Origin: Pseudomonadota bacterium
GTDB lineage: Bacteria > Pseudomonadota > Gammaproteobacteria > Pseudomonadales > Azotimanducaceae
Assembly (NCBI GenBank): GCA_027622495.1
Contig: JAQBYL010000200.1
Location: forward strand, 1-7,314
Direction: 5' to 3'
DNA: 7,314 nucleotides
Each line of letters opens with the position of its first letter. Position 1 is the stretch's first letter. The notes under the pieces are model-generated. The model did no database searches and had not been told where the DNA came from. It was given only the letters and a program-made list of their open reading frames with translations. A program made the position numbers and the translations under genes. Shown one piece after another: positions 1-6,414 of this stretch.

Positions 1-56
1 TTGCGCCCCGACACACGCAGACCGTACGAAGTTTACCGGAAACAAACGCATCGGGC

Positions 57-65
57 TGGTACACT
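57..65 (+). promoter_or_regulatory. Candidate extended -10 promoter of purM
   Basis: TG at 57-58 followed one base later by TACACT (60-65) makes an extended -10 element matching the sigma-70 hexamer at 4 of 6 positions. No good -35 hexamer sits 16-18 bp upstream; TTTACC at 32-37 is 22 bp away, too far. Transcription would start near 72. That leaves under 10 nt before the ATG at 81 but about 33 nt before the ATG at 105, which is one reason for preferring the later start. Judged by eye only. Confidence 0.4.
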
Positions 66-104
66 CGCCGCCTAAGAATTATGCCTGGTTCAAGCAACGC
101 ATCC

Positions 105-1157
105 ATGTCCACAGACCAGCCTACTGACAAGAAATCCCTGACCTACCGCGACGCCGGTGTAAACATCGACGCCGGCAACGAACTGGTCAGGCGCATCGGT
201 GTACACGCCAAAGCTACGCACAGACCTGAACTGCTTGGCGGCCTCGGTGGATTTGCCGCGCTTGCTGAACTTCCTGCCGGCTATCGGCGGCCTGTGCTGG
301 TCACGGGAACAGATGGGGTGGGCACCAAGCTCAAGCTCGCCATCGACTTCAACCGCCACGACACGGTCGGGCAGGATCTGGTGGCCATGTGCGCCAACGA
401 TGTTCTGGTCACCGGTGGTGAGCCGTTCCTGTTTCTCGACTACTACGCAACCGGCAGACTCGATGTAGACATCGCGGAGCGCGTAATCAAAGGTATCGCC
501 CATGGGTGCACACTTGCCGGTTGCGCCCTGGTCGGTGGCGAAACCGCTGAAATGCCCGGCTTTTACCAGCCTGGCGATTACGATCTGGCTGGTTTCTGTG
601 TTGGTATTGTCGAACGCGACGGCATCATCGATGGCAGTCGTGTTGCCGAACACGATGTGCTGATCGGACTGCCCAGCAGCGGGCCGCATTCCAACGGCTA
701 TTCGCTCATTCGCCGCGTTATCGAAAACCAGGGGATCGCGCCAACCGACGATCTGCTCGACACGTTGATGGCGCCCACGCGCATCTATGCCAAGGCCGTA
801 CTCAAGCTGAACTCGGTGGTCGAGATACACGGCATGGTGCACGTCACCGGCGGCGGCTTTCTGGAAAACATACCGCGCATGTTTGACGATCAGGATCTGG
901 CTGCGCTCATTGATCTGGACAGTTGGCAGCGGCCCGATGTGTTCGGCTGGTTGCAGCAGGCGGGCAACATAGACGAAACCGAAATGTTGCGAACGTTCAA
1001 CTGTGGGATCGGCTACATCATCTGTCTGGCGCAGAGCCAGGCAGAAGAAGCCATGACCGTGCTCGTAGAAGAAGGTGAGAGTCCCATCCGCATTGGCACA
1101 ATGGTTCGCGCCGGCCACAAAGCGGCACCAGGTCAGATTCTGATCGGTCACGTTTAA
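105..1157 (+). CDS. purM: Phosphoribosylformylglycinamidine cyclo-ligase (AIR synthetase)
   Basis: Cytosolic purine-synthesis enzyme that closes the imidazole ring of FGAM with ATP to give AIR. Numbering from the upstream ATG at 81 (358 aa), the visible family motifs are DAGVNIDAG (24-32), the glycine-rich ATP loop GTDGVGTKL (76-84), CANDVLVTGGEP (104-115), GGETAEMPG (152-160), GPHSNGYSL (201-209), HVTGGGFLENIPR (254-266) and FNCGIGY (306-312). These cover both PurM domains, and the length is normal. The start is uncertain. ATG at 105 gives 350 aa, leaves an N-terminus closer to known PurM proteins and a sensible leader behind the promoter candidate; ATG at 81 adds eight poorly conserved residues. 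Neither has a clear Shine-Dalgarno sequence. purM is often followed by purN, but here dcd converges on it after 10 bp, so purN must lie elsewhere. Identity is very secure. Confidence 0.97.
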   Translation: MSTDQPTDKKSLTYRDAGVNIDAGNELVRRIGVHAKATHRPELLGGLGGFAALAELPAGYRRPVLVTGTDGVGTKLKLAIDFNRHDTVGQDLVAMCANDVLVTGGEPFLFLDYYATGRLDVDIAERVIKGIAHGCTLAGCALVGGETAEMPGFYQPGDYDLAGFCVGIVERDGIIDGSRVAEHDVLIGLPSSGPHSNGYSLIRRVIENQGIAPTDDLLDTLMAPTRIYAKAVLKLNSVVEIHGMVHVTGGGFLENIPRMFDDQDLAALIDLDSWQRPDVFGWLQQAGNIDETEMLRTFNCGIGYIICLAQSQAEEAMTVLVEEGESPIRIGTMVRAGHKAAPGQILIGHV

Positions 1158-1167
1158 GCGATAAGGA

Positions 1168-1731
1168 TCACGCGCGCGGCAGCGTTACACCGCGCTGCCC
1201 CTGGTATTTTCCACCGCGGTCTTTGTATGTGGTTTCGCATCGCTCATCTGATTGAAAGAACAGCATCTGCGCGACCCCTTCGTTGGCATAGATTTTTGCC
1301 GGGAGTGTGGTGGTGTTGGAAAACTCAAGCGTCACATGCCCTTCCCACTCCGGTTCCAGAGGCGTTACGTTCACGATAATCCCACACCGGGCATAGGTGG
1401 ATTTGCCAAGGCAGATCGTCAGCACGTCCTCGGGGATGCGGAAGTATTCAACCGTCGACGCCAGTGCAAACGAATTCGGCGGAATGATGCAGACATCACT
1501 TTCGACGTCGACAAAACTGCGTTCATCAAACGCTTTGGGATCTACGGTTGCCGAATATATGTTGGTGAATACCTTGAATTGAGGTGCGCATCGAACGTCG
1601 TAACCATAGCTTGATGTACCGAAAGAAATGACCTTCTGCTCGTTCACATAGCGAACCTGTTGGGGTTCGAACGGCGAAATCATGCCTCGCTCTGCCTGTG
1701 CACGTATCCAGCGATCGGACTTAATTGTCAT
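1168..1731 (-). CDS. dcd: dCTP deaminase
   Basis: Deaminates dCTP to dUTP, the main route to dUMP for thymidylate synthesis in many proteobacteria; a soluble homotrimer in known members. The 187-residue protein is full length for the Pseudomonas-type form. Visible motifs are SSYGYDVRC (40-48), SDVCIIPPNSFAL (78-90), the nucleotide-binding LGKSTYAR (108-115, with Ser111 and Arg115), NVTPLEPEWEGH (121-132) and TLEFSNTT (134-141). Glu136 in that last motif is the expected general base (Glu138 in the E. coli enzyme). The C-terminal DRGGKYQGQRGVTLPR (171-186) is the lid segment that closes over the nucleotide. The ATG at 1731 has an AAGGAGG upstream. It lies 46 bp downstream of mrp on the same strand, so the two are probably co-transcribed, and it converges on purM. 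Confidence 0.97.
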   Translation of the reverse strand: MTIKSDRWIRAQAERGMISPFEPQQVRYVNEQKVISFGTSSYGYDVRCAPQFKVFTNIYSATVDPKAFDERSFVDVESDVCIIPPNSFALASTVEYFRIPEDVLTICLGKSTYARCGIIVNVTPLEPEWEGHVTLEFSNTTTLPAKIYANEGVAQMLFFQSDERCETTYKDRGGKYQGQRGVTLPRA

Positions 1732-1743
1732 GGTCGGGCAAGG

Positions 1744-1750
1744 CCTCCTT
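1744..1750 (-). promoter_or_regulatory. Ribosome binding site of dcd
   Basis: AAGGAGG on the minus strand, a near-perfect Shine-Dalgarno sequence, 12 nt before the dcd ATG. The spacing is a little long, but no other in-frame start codon lies between, so it supports the start at 1731. Confidence 0.6.
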
Positions 1751-1777
1751 CAACCCTTCGGTGTAAAATTAAGTGTG

Positions 1778-2794
1778 TCAGTCGTCACTGATTGAAATAA
1801 CCGGTCGAGCAGCCTGATCCGACTGCCACAGCCGGGCAGCGAGATGGCGGGCAGCATCGCGATACAGACCGGCTATCTCGCCGTCAGGGTCTGCGGCAAC
1901 GGTGGGATTACCGCCATCGGCCTGCTCGCGGATCGACATCGCAAGCGGCAACGCAGTCAGAAGCGGCACGTCGAACTCTTCGGCGATCCGCGCACCGCCG
2001 TGTTCACCGAAGAGGTGGCTGGTCGAACCACAGTGCGGACAGGTGAAAAGGCTCATGTTCTCAACGATCCCCAGCACCGAGATCTCGACTTTGCGGAACA
2101 TTTCGATGCCTTTGCGCGCATCGAGCAGCGCAATGTCCTGCGGGGTGGTCACGATCACCGCACCGGATACCGGCACCTTCTGGCTCAATGTCAGCTGTAT
2201 ATCCCCGGTGCCAGGCGGCATGTCGACAATGAGGTAGTCCAGATCTTCCCAGGCGGTTTGCGTAAGCAACTGCTGTAACGCGCCGGAAACCATGGGTCCG
2301 CGCCATACCATGGGGGTTTTGTCTGTGATCATGAAGCTCATAGACATGGTCTGCAGGCCATGGGCTTTGATCGGTAACAGTTCTTTTTCGCTTCTGACTT
2401 CAGGGCGCCGACCTTCTGCAACGCCCAGCATCATGCCCTGGCTCGGCCCGTAGATGTCTGCGTCAAGCAGACCCACCTTGGCGCCCTCGGCACTCAACGC
2501 AAGCGCGAGATTGACAGCCGTGGTGGATTTGCCCACGCCACCCTTGCCTGAAGCGACCGCGACAATGTGTTTGATCTGCGGAAAACCACGTCCGCGGGGG
2601 GGTGCAAAGCGTAACTCGAGCTCAAGGTCAGGACTGCCGATAAACTCTGCAAGCTGTTTTTCGAGGTTCTGACGCGCGCCGGCGGCAGGATATCCGAGCG
2701 TCACAGACACGCGATTTCCCGACGACAGGATGCGCGCGCCGAGATCGCCCCAGGGCTTACCCAGGTAGGGATCGACAAACTGTTCGAGCTTCAT
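1778..2794 (-). CDS. mrp: Mrp/ApbC-family iron-sulfur carrier P-loop ATPase
   Basis: Mrp/NBP35-type ATPase, thought to carry and deliver [4Fe-4S] clusters to apoproteins in the cytosol. From the chosen start it is 338 aa. A short MIP18/DUF59-like N-terminal part (about 1-60) precedes the ATPase core. The core shows the deviant Walker A GKGGVGKS (83-90), DADIYGPSQ (111-119), the WRGPM segment (164-168), VDMPPGTGD (190-198) and ENMS. CPHC (252-255) is the conserved Cys pair that holds a bridging cluster between two subunits. A TTG at 2815 could add seven residues, but the ATG at 2794 has AGGA at a 6-nt spacing and begins MKLEQFVDP, while the TTG would lie only about 5 nt from the predicted transcript start. 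It leads a probable mrp-dcd operon and is divergent from metG. An iron-sulfur carrier beside a cluster-rich Rsx operon is suggestive, but this gene order is also common in relatives. Confidence 0.95.
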   Translation of the reverse strand: MKLEQFVDPYLGKPWGDLGARILSSGNRVSVTLGYPAAGARQNLEKQLAEFIGSPDLELELRFAPPRGRGFPQIKHIVAVASGKGGVGKSTTAVNLALALSAEGAKVGLLDADIYGPSQGMMLGVAEGRRPEVRSEKELLPIKAHGLQTMSMSFMITDKTPMVWRGPMVSGALQQLLTQTAWEDLDYLIVDMPPGTGDIQLTLSQKVPVSGAVIVTTPQDIALLDARKGIEMFRKVEISVLGIVENMSLFTCPHCGSTSHLFGEHGGARIAEEFDVPLLTALPLAMSIREQADGGNPTVAADPDGEIAGLYRDAARHLAARLWQSDQAARPVISISDD

Positions 2795-2800
2795 GGTGAA

Positions 2801-2804
2801 TCCT
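2801..2804 (-). promoter_or_regulatory. Ribosome binding site fixing the mrp start
   Basis: AGGA on the minus strand, 6 nt before the ATG at 2794. It favours this ATG over the in-frame TTG at 2815, which has no such site. Confidence 0.6.
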
Positions 2805-2826
2805 GCGGCGCGCAACGAAGGCCGCG

Positions 2827-2832
2827 ATTATA
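2827..2832 (-). promoter_or_regulatory. Candidate -10 element of the mrp-dcd promoter
   Basis: A perfect TATAAT on the minus strand, predicting a transcript start near 2820 and a leader of about 26 nt to the mrp ATG. The -35 region at normal spacing (around 2850-2855) has no good match, so the promoter may be weak or activator-dependent. It lies back to back with the metG promoter candidate. Confidence 0.5.
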
Positions 2833-2865
2833 CGCATACGTAAGGGCGCGAGCCTAAATACAACG

Positions 2866-2894
2866 GTGAGAAGCACCATCGATGAGGGTATAGT
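2866..2894 (+). promoter_or_regulatory. Candidate sigma-70 promoter of metG (and rsx)
   Basis: TATAGT at 2889-2894 (5 of 6 matches to the -10 consensus) lies 17 bp after GTGAGA at 2866-2871 (4 of 6 matches to TTGACA). The predicted transcript start near 2901 leaves about 30 nt to the metG ATG. No equivalent promoter is evident between metG and rsxA, so this may drive the whole metG-rsx unit. Confidence 0.55.
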
Positions 2895-2930
2895 CGCGCA
2901 TCCGTTAGTTCAGGCCCTGATCTCAAGCTC

Positions 2931-4940
2931 ATGACTCGCCGCATTCTGGTCACAAGCGCTCTTCCCAACGCCAACGGTTCGATCCACCTGGGTCATCTGC
3001 TGGAGCACATCCAGACCGATATATGGGTTCGCTTTCAAAAACTCCGCGGCAACCACGCCATCTACGTCTGCGCTGACGACACCCACGGCGCGGGCACCAT
3101 GCTCAAATCAGAACAGGTCGGGGTGCCGGTTGAAGAAATGATCGAGCAGGTGCGCAAAGAGCATGTCAGTGATTTCGCAGGGTTTCTGATCGGGCACGAC
3201 AACTTCTACTCAACGCATTCGCAGGAGAACCAGGACCTTTCGGAACTCATCTATACGCGTCTGCAGGCTGCCGGCCTGATCTTTACTAAAACCGTGGAAC
3301 AGCTCTTTGATCCGGAACGCGCAATGTTTCTGGCTGATCGATTTGTCAAAGGCCTGTGCCCGCGCTGTTCTACTGATGACCAGTACGGCGACAACTGTGA
3401 AGCCTGTGGCGCAACCTATGATGCAACTGATCTGAAGAACCCGCGCTCGGTTCTTTCTGGTGCAACACCGGTGCTCAAGGGTTCCGAACACTATTTCTTT
3501 GATCTGGCTCAGTACACCGATCACCTCAAACGGTGGACCAAAAGCGGTGCAGTGCAACCGGAAGTTGCTAACAAGCTGGCCGAATGGCTGGATGAAGGCC
3601 TCAAAGCCTGGGACATATCCCGCGATGCCCCGTACTTCGGTTTTGTCATCCCGGGCACCACCGACAAATACTTCTACGTGTGGATGGATGCGCCGATCGG
3701 CTACATGGCCAGCTTCAAGAACTTCGCGCAAAGCAACAACATCAGTTTTGACGACTACTGGAAAGCAGACAGCACGGCCGAAGTACACCACTTCATCGGC
3801 AAGGATATCGTGAATTTTCACGCGCTGTTCTGGCCGGCGGTCCTTCACGGATCCGGCTTCCGTCAGCCAACACGGATCCACACGCACGGCTTTATCACGG
3901 TCAATGGCACGAAAATGTCAAAGTCGCGGGGCACGTTCATCAATGCCGGTACCTATCTCGCCCATCTGAACCCTGAATATCTGCGGTATTACTACGCCAC
4001 CAAACTGAACGGCACAGTCGACGACATCGACATCAACCTCGACGACTTCGTCGCCAGGGTAAATTCAGACCTGGTGGGCAAAGTTGTTAACATCGCAAGC
4101 CGCTGCGCAGGGTTCATCACCAAGCAGTTCGACGGCATGCTGGCCGATCAGATTGATGATGAGTCCTTGTGGGCCCACTTCACCCAGGCATCAGACGAGA
4201 TCGCTGAATTTTACGAGGCTTCAGACACCTCCAAAGCGGTGCGGATCATTACCGCTTTAGCCGACCGGGCAAACCAGTACATCGCGGCCCATGCCCCGTG
4301 GACCATGATCAAAGAAGAAAGTCGCCGCGAAGACGTGCAGCTGGTGTGTACCCAGGGCATCAACATGTTCATGTCGCTCGCGGTATATCTGCAGCCGATC
4401 CTGCCCCGGATGGCACAGGCAAGTGCTGAATTTCTCAAGGTCGCTCCCTTCACCTGGGAGCGCGCTCAAACACCCCTGCTTGGCACCCCGATCGCGCCCT
4501 ACCAGCCGCTCTTTACGCGCATGGAAACAAGCAGTGTGGATCTGATGGTGGAAGCGTCACGTGCGTCCACATCGGCTCAACCAGGCGATGCCACTGAGCA
4601 GACGCCCGATGACAGCACAATCAGCATCGATGATTTCCTGAAAGTCGATCTGCGCGTTGCGCGCATAACAGCGGCCGAAGAAGTGGAAGGTGCCGACAAA
4701 CTTCTGAAACTCTCCCTGGACCTGGGCGATCATCAACGCGAAGTCTTCTCGGGGATTAAGTCTGCCTACGCCCCAGCAGATCTGGTGGGTCGCCTGACGG
4801 TGGTCGTGGCGAATCTGGCGCCGCGCAAAATGCGTTTCGGGGTTTCGCAGGGCATGGTGCTGGCGGCCGGTCCCGGCGGAGAAGACGTGTTTCTGTTGAG
4901 TCCCGACAGTGGGGCGCAGCCCGGTATGACCGTTCGCTGA
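2931..4940 (+). CDS. metG: Methionyl-tRNA synthetase
   Basis: Class I aminoacyl-tRNA synthetase that charges tRNA-Met, including the initiator. It is 669 aa, close to the E. coli length. The Rossmann catalytic domain opens with PNANGSIHLGH (12-22; HIGH signature as HLGH at 19-22). The connective domain has a single zinc knuckle, CPRC at 143-146 and CEAC at 156-159. KMSKS is at 328-332. The helical anticodon-binding region covers about 370-530. A polar, poorly conserved linker (about 535-563) joins it to the C-terminal EMAPII/Trbp111-like tRNA-binding OB domain (about 564-669; DLRVARI at 573-579, NLAPRKMRFGVSQGM at 628-642), which dimerises and binds tRNA in this family. The ATG at 2931 matches the usual N-terminus, although no Shine-Dalgarno sequence is obvious. 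Only 6 bp separate its stop from rsxA, so co-transcription is likely. Confidence 0.98.
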   Translation: MTRRILVTSALPNANGSIHLGHLLEHIQTDIWVRFQKLRGNHAIYVCADDTHGAGTMLKSEQVGVPVEEMIEQVRKEHVSDFAGFLIGHDNFYSTHSQENQDLSELIYTRLQAAGLIFTKTVEQLFDPERAMFLADRFVKGLCPRCSTDDQYGDNCEACGATYDATDLKNPRSVLSGATPVLKGSEHYFFDLAQYTDHLKRWTKSGAVQPEVANKLAEWLDEGLKAWDISRDAPYFGFVIPGTTDKYFYVWMDAPIGYMASFKNFAQSNNISFDDYWKADSTAEVHHFIGKDIVNFHALFWPAVLHGSGFRQPTRIHTHGFITVNGTKMSKSRGTFINAGTYLAHLNPEYLRYYYATKLNGTVDDIDINLDDFVARVNSDLVGKVVNIASRCAGFITKQFDGMLADQIDDESLWAHFTQASDEIAEFYEASDTSKAVRIITALADRANQYIAAHAPWTMIKEESRREDVQLVCTQGINMFMSLAVYLQPILPRMAQASAEFLKVAPFTWERAQTPLLGTPIAPYQPLFTRMETSSVDLMVEASRASTSAQPGDATEQTPDDSTISIDDFLKVDLRVARITAAEEVEGADKLLKLSLDLGDHQREVFSGIKSAYAPADLVGRLTVVVANLAPRKMRFGVSQGMVLAAGPGGEDVFLLSPDSGAQPGMTVR

Positions 4941-4946
4941 TTACCC

Positions 4947-5525
4947 ATGGGTGATGCCATCCTGATTCTGCTTGGCGCCCTGCTGGTTAACAACTTCGTC
5001 CTCGCGCAGTTCCTGGGTCTGTGCCCGTTCATGGGGACAACCGGTCGCTATGACACTGCCGTCGCCATGGGTCTGGCGACCACCTTCGTGCTGACCCTTG
5101 CAGCAGCTGTCTGCTACCTGGTCTGGCATGGGGTCCTCGTGCCACTCAACCTTGAATACCTCAACATCATCCTGTTCATCGTGGTGATCGCCGCTGTCGT
5201 TCAGATGACCGAGATCTATCTGCGCAGTGTCAGTCCACTTCTGCACCAGGTGTTAGGCATTTATCTGCCTCTGATCACCACCAACTGTGCCGTTCTCGGA
5301 GTTGCCCTGCTCGCAATCGGAGAGGACCTTACATTTGCAGAAACCCTGATCTTCGCCATTGGTGCCGCGGGCGGTTTCACCCTGGTGATGGTGCTGTTCA
5401 GCGCAATGCGCGAACACCTCAATGGCGCAACCGTACCCAGCGCATTTCGCGGTGCACCCATCGCCCTGATCACCGCCGGTCTCATGAGCCTGGCGTTCAT
5501 GGGTTTTGCAGGGTTAAGTGGCTGA
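4947..5525 (+). CDS. rsxA: Rsx/Rnf electron transport complex membrane subunit A
   Basis: Integral subunit of the Rnf/Rsx membrane oxidoreductase, which couples electron transfer to ion movement; in E. coli the Rsx complex keeps SoxR reduced. The 192-residue protein matches the family length and is almost wholly hydrophobic, with six predicted membrane helices (about 5-25, 37-60, 70-90, 102-124, 132-154, 170-190). It shows the two half-repeats typical of RnfA/RnfE and NqrD/NqrE: LVNNFVLAQFLGLCPFMG (13-30) and LITTNCAVLGVAL (109-121). Cys26 and Cys114 are the conserved residues that, with those of the partner subunit RsxE, bind an intramembrane Fe-S cluster in known structures. The end motif ALITAGLMSLAFMGF (173-187) is also typical. 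The ATG is 6 bp after the metG stop with no clear ribosome site, so translational coupling to metG is plausible. rsxB follows after 3 bp. Confidence 0.97.
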   Translation: MGDAILILLGALLVNNFVLAQFLGLCPFMGTTGRYDTAVAMGLATTFVLTLAAAVCYLVWHGVLVPLNLEYLNIILFIVVIAAVVQMTEIYLRSVSPLLHQVLGIYLPLITTNCAVLGVALLAIGEDLTFAETLIFAIGAAGGFTLVMVLFSAMREHLNGATVPSAFRGAPIALITAGLMSLAFMGFAGLSG

Positions 5526-5528
5526 CAG

Positions 5529-6404
5529 ATGATCGGGATACTGACCATTGTCACAGTGATGTTCGCAGTATTCTGGGGGTTGCGGGTGCTTCGCAGAACG
5601 TGGCCTCGCGACGAAAACACACTGGTGAACAAGATCGACAGTCTGCTCCCGCAGACTCAATGCGCCCAGTGTGGCTATGCCGGTTGCCGCCCCTACGCGC
5701 AGGCTCTGGCAGATGGCAGGGCTTCGTTGAATCTGTGCCCGCCGGGTGGTGACGCGACGTTCAAAGCCCTGCAGGACCTTCTCGGTCGAAGTGAACCGGA
5801 CCCGCCTGCGCAACCAGAACCCAAGCTCGCGAAGATCGACGAAAGCCGCTGTATTGGCTGCTACCTGTGCATCGAAGCCTGCCCCGTCGATGCCATCATC
5901 GGCGCACCACGGCATATGCACACGGTTCTGACAAGCGAGTGCACGGGGTGCGAGCTCTGTGTTCCAGTCTGCCCCGTCGACTGCATTGACCTGATCAACC
6001 TGCCGCAACCGAAAGTTCGACGCAAACCACCCCCGCTGCGGGAAGAGCAGCCCTGTATCAACTGCGGGGCATGTGAACCGGTCTGCCCCGCCCACCTGCT
6101 GCCACAACGTCTGCTGTGGGAAGTACGCCAGCAGAAGCTAGACGCAGCGACCCGTTTCGGTCTGAATGCCTGCATCGAATGCGGGTTGTGTAACCGGGTC
6201 TGTCCGAGCGATATCAATCTGGTGCAGGATTTCATCCACGCACGCAGCCAGGCAGTCGAACTTGAACGAACCGGCGCGCTGGCGGTTCGTGCCAGACACC
6301 GATCAGACCAGCACAGCAGCCGAATGGCGCAACGCGCGCAGGAACAGTCAGCTGCCCGGGAAGATCGTCTGGCAAAGCGACGGGATCCTCGCTCATGGGC
6401 ATGA
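5529..6404 (+). CDS. rsxB: RsxB fused to the C-terminal ferredoxin domain of RsxC
   Basis: Iron-sulfur subunit of the Rsx/Rnf complex, 291 aa against about 190 for ordinary proteobacterial RsxB. The first ~160 residues are standard RsxB: an N-terminal membrane anchor (about 1-22), the four-Cys cluster domain (Cys45, 48, 53, 70) and two ferredoxin motifs (Cys108-111-114-118 and Cys138-141-144-148). After a basic, Pro-rich linker (about 158-172) comes a segment that matches the RsxC C-terminus: EEQPCINCGACEPVCPAHLL (172-191; Cys176-179-182-186), then the LLPQ and W signature and ACIECGLCNRVCPSDINLVQ (214-233; Cys215-218-221-225). The last ~50 residues form an Arg/Ala/Gln-rich tail like a shortened RsxC tail. 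Five [4Fe-4S] sites are therefore predicted. The frame is continuous, with all cluster cysteines intact on both sides of the junction. The NADH/FMN and SLBB parts of RsxC are absent. rsxD follows after 10 bp. RsxB identity is secure; the fusion reading rests on remembered E. coli RsxC sequence. Confidence 0.93.
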   Translation: MIGILTIVTVMFAVFWGLRVLRRTWPRDENTLVNKIDSLLPQTQCAQCGYAGCRPYAQALADGRASLNLCPPGGDATFKALQDLLGRSEPDPPAQPEPKLAKIDESRCIGCYLCIEACPVDAIIGAPRHMHTVLTSECTGCELCVPVCPVDCIDLINLPQPKVRRKPPPLREEQPCINCGACEPVCPAHLLPQRLLWEVRQQKLDAATRFGLNACIECGLCNRVCPSDINLVQDFIHARSQAVELERTGALAVRARHRSDQHSSRMAQRAQEQSAAREDRLAKRRDPRSWA

Positions 6405-6414
6405 ACCTGTGGTA

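Noticed and set aside
90..1151. A 353-codon open frame on the minus strand opposite purM.
   Set aside because: purM is unmistakable on the other strand. The minus-strand translation has no recognisable domain and is the usual mirror frame of a G+C-rich gene.
1178..1199. Inverted repeat GGCAGCG / CGCTGCC with an 8-nt loop, a possible terminator between the converging purM and dcd genes.
   Set aside because: It lies inside the dcd coding end and encodes conserved C-terminal residues. There is no T-run right after it on either strand (only TTTT 7 nt away on the plus strand), so it may be chance.
2813..2815. TTG start giving a 345-residue Mrp protein.
   Set aside because: The ATG at 2794 has a well-spaced AGGA, and the TATAAT at 2827-2832 leaves almost no leader before the TTG.
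3210..3887. A 225-codon minus-strand open frame inside metG.
   Set aside because: It overlaps the MetG catalytic and zinc-binding regions completely, and its translation shows no motif.
5980..6060. The possibility that the rsxB-rsxC join is a frameshift or pseudogene remnant.
   Set aside because: The frame runs unbroken through both parts to a normal stop, and every cluster cysteine before and after the join is conserved, as expected under selection. An assembly deletion cannot be excluded from sequence alone.
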